Of a DNA stretch of 64,000 nt, positions 60,559 to 64,000 are shown in pieces. The notes under the pieces are model-generated. The model worked only from the letters and a program-made list of their open reading frames with translations, ran no database searches and was not told the DNA's origin. Source of the DNA: UKL13-2 sp031414695 (lineage in GTDB: Bacteria > Pseudomonadota > Gammaproteobacteria > Burkholderiales > Usitatibacteraceae); contig JANNWG010000027.1 in assembly GCA_031414695.1 (NCBI GenBank), positions 18,741 through 82,740 of the forward strand. The letters run 5' to 3'. Numbering within the stretch: position 1 is the stretch's first letter; the number at the start of each line of letters is the position of its first letter. Position numbers and translations under genes: made by a program.

Positions 60559-60963
60559 TTAAATTTTTGCACTGCGAAGAGAAGTCAGAAATTGATTCGC
60601 ATACGTTAGCGCCTCAGCAGGTGACATCAGTGTTTGATCATCAGTTGAGTGCAAATCATGTGCTGAATCTGCAAACTTGGTAGCAACAATAAAGGGCGCA
60701 GATTCATCTTGCTGGGGCAACTCGGCAAGCCCCTTTAATTTGTCAGCTTGCATCGCTTCCCAATGACACGCCATGCGCCGACAGAGCGTGCGTAACGGTA
60801 ATTCGAGCGCTTCGCAATCGGCCATAAAATTGAAGTTATCAATTATTTTTGCTAGGTATAGCGCCCCGCCGGATTGCATGGTGCAGCTCATTAAACAAAA
60901 CGTGCCCGCAATAACGGCCTGCGGATTAGGTTGCGTTGTGCGTGAAAAATATATATCGCCCAT
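60559..60963 (-). CDS. Unrecognised protein of the heme operon
   Basis: A 134-residue protein I do not recognise. AAGGAG stands 6 bases before its ATG and it is packed between hmuR (9 bases) and hmuS (18 bases), so it is surely expressed with the operon. It begins MGDIYFSRTTQPNPQAVIAG, has FCLMSCTMQSGGALYLAKII with two Cys, then a charged helical region with two further Cys (DCEALELP and LRTLCRRMACHW). The C-terminal helix reads SPAEALTYANQFLTSLRSA. No signal peptide is evident, so it is probably cytoplasmic. Cys/His/Met content makes a metal or heme role thinkable but unproven. Confidence 0.7.
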   Translation of the reverse strand: MGDIYFSRTTQPNPQAVIAGTFCLMSCTMQSGGALYLAKIIDNFNFMADCEALELPLRTLCRRMACHWEAMQADKLKGLAELPQQDESAPFIVATKFADSAHDLHSTDDQTLMSPAEALTYANQFLTSLRSAKI

Positions 60964-60972
60964 GTCGTCTCC

Positions 60973-63300
60973 TTAAAAAATATACTTAGCGGAAATCGAT
61001 ACATTGCGGCCAGGCTGTGTGAAGCGATCAAGTACGAGGCTTGTCGCCGATACACCGCGCACATCACTCCACTGCCAATATTTTTTGTTTGTCGCGTTGT
61101 AAACGCCAAGATTAAATTGCAGTGAGGCAAGTGGTTGCCAATTCGCAAATAAATCGAGCACATTTGACGACGCTGGCTTAAAAAATGTGGCGCTAGAGAC
61201 GCGGGTTTTAGCCGCCGTGTTTGTGAGGATTGCTTCAAGGCCATACACTTTTGATGGCGCATCGTACTTAAGCCCAACCACTGTTTTGCGTGGGTCAACG
61301 CTATCCAAGGGCAGCCCAGTAACCAAGTTGTCGCCCTTTGATTCGCCTAGGCTTGCGATTAGTTTTAAGCCACGCAATAAGTCGTCTAATCGCCAATCAG
61401 CTTTTGCTTCCCAGCCGGAAATTTTGACGCGACCAATATTAATAGATTGGAATGTAAGGGGCACGAGCGGCGAGCAAAGTGGGTTACCTGGACACGTCAA
61501 TAAGGTGAGCGAAGCAATAAAATCTGTATAGCGGTTACTAAATGCCGTCACCGAGTAACGCAAATTATCATCGCCACCTCTAATGCCATATTCGACACCG
61601 CGAGACTGTTCAGGCTTTAAGTTAGGGTTCGAAATTGCGGTGTAGCCACCGGCAAAATTAGTGAAGCCGAAATTAACGTCGTTGTATGGTGGTGATCGGA
61701 AGCCCTCGGCATATTGTGCATACAACGCTAATGAAGGTAGTACTTTCCAAAGCGCACCAATGCGCGGTGAGGCAGCGCGATGATTAAGCCCCTTAATGGG
61801 CACGCCGGGGTTATCAGCGGCAAAAATGCCATCAAGCTCAGGCTTTAAATCAAATCTATCGTAGCGAATACTCGGCGTAATGGTAAGTGCACCATCCAAC
61901 ATAAAAATTTCATCTTGCAGGTAAATGCCGGTTTGCGTTGACGTGCTCAGCGGAAAATCGCGCACTGGAAAAATATCCGCGCCCACAGATGACGATGCGG
62001 TGCTAACACCCAGCGCACTTACAATCGTCTGTAGGCCGTCGCGCGACTGCGTATAGCGCGTGCGTGAGTAATCAACCCCCATACTGATTCGCTGAGTGGC
62101 GATGGCCGCATTAATGGTGCTCACCAGCTGCACGCTGCCACCGCTTACATCTTGATCGAGTGAAAATAAAATATCACGAAAGCAGGTATTTGTGCTCGTG
62201 GTCACACCTGAGCAAGTCGCGGTAGTGGTGTCGCGGCGCTCATTGGTAAGCTGTCGAATTTTGCTCTGCTGATCATAAATATTGGCGCGCAGCACATCAA
62301 TAAAACCTAATTTTTTCCACTCAAGTTCACCAGTAACACGTTTACGTTTTGATGTGTCACTTGCCTTAAGAAAAACTGTTTTTGGTGCCAGATTATTCAG
62401 CGTCGCCACATCAACACTGGTAGCGGCATCTCTGGACTCAAGTGCTAATTTAAGCGTTGGCCCGGTAGCACTTGTTTGCCACACCAGCTTGACTAAACCG
62501 TTGGTACTGTCTGCTGCTAGCGGATTGGGTGCGGTACGCATACTGCCACGCACATCATTTACGCCAAAACTTTTAGTTTGCTTACCTTCGCGTCGATTTG
62601 CATTTATAAGCAACTGCACCGGCCAATCACGGCCGGCAGCGAGTGTGGCGGAAAATATTTGCCCCTTATCGACTGAGCTCGATGTGGCCTTCACGCTAGC
62701 GTAAACATCTGATTTCGTTTCGCGCAATAAATCAGCGGGGTCTTTAGTAAAAAAACTCACCACACCACCAAGCGCATCTGAACCGTATAAGCTTGACCCA
62801 GGTCCACGCAAAATTTCTGCTGACTTGAGCAGCTCTACGTCGATCGTATCGCGAGTCGCAAACGCGAATGAGCCAATCGAAAAACTATCTGGCAACCTAA
62901 CACCATCAACTTGCAGCAAGATGCGATTACCTTCGATGCCTCGAATATTAAAGCCAGTCAACCCAAAACGTGCCGGACTATTACCTACCGATACATTCGG
63001 TTCATAGCGAACCAGATCACTTATATCTTGTACGAGTCGCTCTTCGATTTGCTTAGCATTGGTGACCGATACCGTTGCAGCAACCTCATCGATGGTATTG
63101 TCAGTGCGCGTGCCGGATACAGTCACAGCGGGCAGTACGGCTTCTTTTATTGGTTTTGCAGGTGACGTAGTTTGCGCCTGTAATTCAGCAACAGCGATGA
63201 ACGATTGGCAGGCCAGCGCCACTGTAATAGATGCCGCCAGTATTGATGGTCGGATATTTTTAGTTGATGCCGCATGGCGTTTGTTGAAATAAAACAGCAT
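60973..63300 (-). CDS. hmuR: TonB-dependent heme/hemoglobin receptor
   Basis: Outer-membrane heme receptor of 775 aa, first gene of the operon. Signal peptide (PSILAASITVALACQSFIAVA) is followed by a TonB box-like AVTVSG, plug motifs FNIRGIEGNRILLQVDGVRL and GPGSSLYGSDALGGVVSF, and a barrel ending in NVSISAKYIF. The heme receptor signature is present as FRSPPYNDVNFG (FRAP-like) and NPNLKPEQS (NPNL), with a His in LNHRAASPRIG as possible heme ligand. A Fur-like box lies about 100 bases upstream. Confidence 0.92.
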   Translation of the reverse strand: MLFYFNKRHAASTKNIRPSILAASITVALACQSFIAVAELQAQTTSPAKPIKEAVLPAVTVSGTRTDNTIDEVAATVSVTNAKQIEERLVQDISDLVRYEPNVSVGNSPARFGLTGFNIRGIEGNRILLQVDGVRLPDSFSIGSFAFATRDTIDVELLKSAEILRGPGSSLYGSDALGGVVSFFTKDPADLLRETKSDVYASVKATSSSVDKGQIFSATLAAGRDWPVQLLINANRREGKQTKSFGVNDVRGSMRTAPNPLAADSTNGLVKLVWQTSATGPTLKLALESRDAATSVDVATLNNLAPKTVFLKASDTSKRKRVTGELEWKKLGFIDVLRANIYDQQSKIRQLTNERRDTTTATCSGVTTSTNTCFRDILFSLDQDVSGGSVQLVSTINAAIATQRISMGVDYSRTRYTQSRDGLQTIVSALGVSTASSSVGADIFPVRDFPLSTSTQTGIYLQDEIFMLDGALTITPSIRYDRFDLKPELDGIFAADNPGVPIKGLNHRAASPRIGALWKVLPSLALYAQYAEGFRSPPYNDVNFGFTNFAGGYTAISNPNLKPEQSRGVEYGIRGGDDNLRYSVTAFSNRYTDFIASLTLLTCPGNPLCSPLVPLTFQSINIGRVKISGWEAKADWRLDDLLRGLKLIASLGESKGDNLVTGLPLDSVDPRKTVVGLKYDAPSKVYGLEAILTNTAAKTRVSSATFFKPASSNVLDLFANWQPLASLQFNLGVYNATNKKYWQWSDVRGVSATSLVLDRFTQPGRNVSISAKYIF

Positions 63301-63401
63301 GAATCACTCCAGAAAATGGGCTAACTATCTGGCTGGCGAACATGTCTGTTGCTGGCTAAGTGTTTAAAGATTATGTTTACGATTGATATCGAATCAACTT
63401 A

Positions 63402-63420
63402 AATGAGAATAATTCTTATT
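63402..63420. promoter_or_regulatory. Fur-box-like site upstream of the heme operon
   Basis: AATGAGAAT A ATTCTTATT, a 9-1-9 inverted repeat with one mismatch, lies 102-120 bases before the hmuR start. It fits the Fur consensus GATAATGATAATCATTATC arrangement, so the whole hmuR-hmuV operon is expected to be repressed by Fur with iron. Confidence 0.75.
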
Positions 63421-63483
63421 TAGATTGGTGTCAAGCACTGATGCATGTTTTTTTAATTTTTTTGCTCATTGCCAAGCCAGCGG

Positions 63484-63870
63484 CTAGCTCAGCTGAAAAT
63501 AAATCGGCACAAGAGCGATGCCATCGACTGCCTCATTGCCCTCACGCGCGGGCACAAATTGCCAGCGTTTAACCGCGTCAATCGCCGCAATATCGAGCCG
63601 CTCGATACCACTTGAAGTATGCATCTCAATTTTTTTCGGCTTACCAGCGGCGTCTACCAGCACGCGCAACATAACCTTACCCTCTTCGCCGAGTCTCTTC
63701 GATAGCGATGGGTATTGAGGCAGTGGGTTATTTAAATAAACAGCGTCAAATCTTGGTGGCGAACTCGACGTACTTTTTACTGCCGCTGTGGCAACCTGAG
63801 CGGTTTGTGTCGCGCTTTGTGGTGCTATATGCGATGGTAGTGATTCAGTTAATGCACTTAATTGAGCCTC
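63484..63870 (-). pseudogene. tonB, 5' end lost: C-terminal TonB domain without membrane anchor
   Basis: About 128 residues of a TonB energy transducer remain. The C-terminal domain is complete: DAVYLNNPLPQYPSLSKRLG, GKVMLRVLVDAAGKPKKIEM, SSGIERLDIAAIDAVKRW and QFVPAREGNEAVDG. The N-terminal membrane anchor and most of the proline-rich spacer are absent. Upstream in frame, coding resemblance stops near 63870, only a TTG could start, and a stop codon is reached at 63901. The adjacent sequence looks like an insertion-sequence end, so the gene was probably truncated by insertion. Without an anchor it should not energise the heme receptor beside it. Confidence 0.75.
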
Positions 63871-64000
63871 TTGCAAAACCCTAAGGATGTGAACATTTAT
63901 TTACGCAGGGTGCATAAAAAAGAGAGGTGGGCGCAACCATTGCTGGCATGATGCGAGTGTCAAAACAAACATCTGCGCCCACCTATGAATACTACGCAAC
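63871..64000 (+). mobile_element. Probable insertion-sequence end with start of a transposase frame
   Basis: Sequence changes abruptly at the tonB break. AGGTGGGCGCA (63925-63935) and TGCGCCCACCT (63974-63984) form a perfect 11-base inverted repeat directly before ATGAATACTACGCAAC (63985-64000), which reads MNTTQ and runs off the window. A leader hairpin covering the ribosome binding region before an open frame is common in insertion sequences. Only five codons are visible, so the family cannot be named and the boundary is approximate. Confidence 0.45.

Noticed and set aside
1..64000. CRISPR array, tRNA, rRNA or integrase gene
   Set aside because: No regularly spaced repeats, no tRNA-like or rRNA-like sequence and no recombinase motifs were found by reading; repeats present are palindromes scattered in intergenic regions.

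Overview
The window reads as the chromosome of a Gram-negative betaproteobacterium, most likely of the order Burkholderiales. The basis is the set of housekeeping genes and their order (pyrG, eno, ftsB on one strand; clpS-clpA; mnmA), GTP-type PEP carboxykinase, two-membrane features (three TonB-dependent receptors, MltD) and moderate GC. Genus cannot be decided from the sequence alone. No rRNA, tRNA or CRISPR array was seen.

Layout. (1) 1-11809: core genes: a DUF349 protein cut by the window edge, two unrecognised proteins, mnmA, a lysine/alanine-rich exported protein, a small-subunit-type pseudouridine synthase (rluE type), a cold-shock protein, clpS-clpA, a ZnuD-like TonB-dependent receptor and an MmcQ/YjbR protein. 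(2) About 12160-42266: a ~30 kb aromatic-catabolism island. It is bracketed by direct repeats: a decayed copy of the 3' end of ftsB plus its downstream stem-loop lies on the left (11814-12160), and intact ftsB lies on the right (42327-42623). (3) 42327-54493: core genes ftsB-eno-pyrG, an mtnA-class II aldolase pair, pckG, a VapBC-type pair, a DEAD-box helicase and mltD, separated by palindromic repeats. (4) 54594-63876: an iron/heme block with bfd, bfr and a seven-gene heme-uptake operon behind a Fur-like box, then a tonB gene that has lost its 5' end next to what looks like the edge of an insertion sequence.

Island content. Module 1 (12245-24010) holds SDR and cupin genes, a TetR regulator, an isocitrate-lyase/PEP-mutase family enzyme with a flavin reductase of the siderophore-interacting family, and a seven-gene operon. 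That operon encodes three RraA/HMG-aldolase-family paralogues, a Rieske oxygenase, a LigB-type extradiol dioxygenase, a LigJ-like 4-oxalomesaconate hydratase and a phthalate-dioxygenase-type reductase, with a divergent GntR regulator. LigC and LigI are absent, so a gallate or 3-O-methylgallate route fits better than protocatechuate (inference). Module 2 (24215-31784) holds a gentisate pathway (flavin hydroxylase, gentisate dioxygenase, FAH-family hydrolase, zeta GST isomerase), a LigAB-like extradiol dioxygenase, cytochrome b561, a 2-oxopent-4-enoate-hydratase-like enzyme and an alpha/beta hydrolase. Module 3 (31747-42075) holds a LysR regulator, MFS transporter, FAH-family enzyme, C-C-hydrolase-like alpha/beta hydrolase, flavin monooxygenase, type I extradiol dioxygenase, TonB-dependent receptor and a DenD-like dehydrogenase.

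The most notable structure is regulatory and architectural. Five copies of an operator-like palindrome ATTCCT-N6-AGGAAT, all with exactly 6-base spacers, sit in promoter regions of all three modules. This suggests one regulon, with the island TetR as first candidate. The ftsB remnant also carries a 129-bp MITE-like element whose removal with one 6-bp target duplication exactly restores an FtsB-like C-terminus and stop codon.
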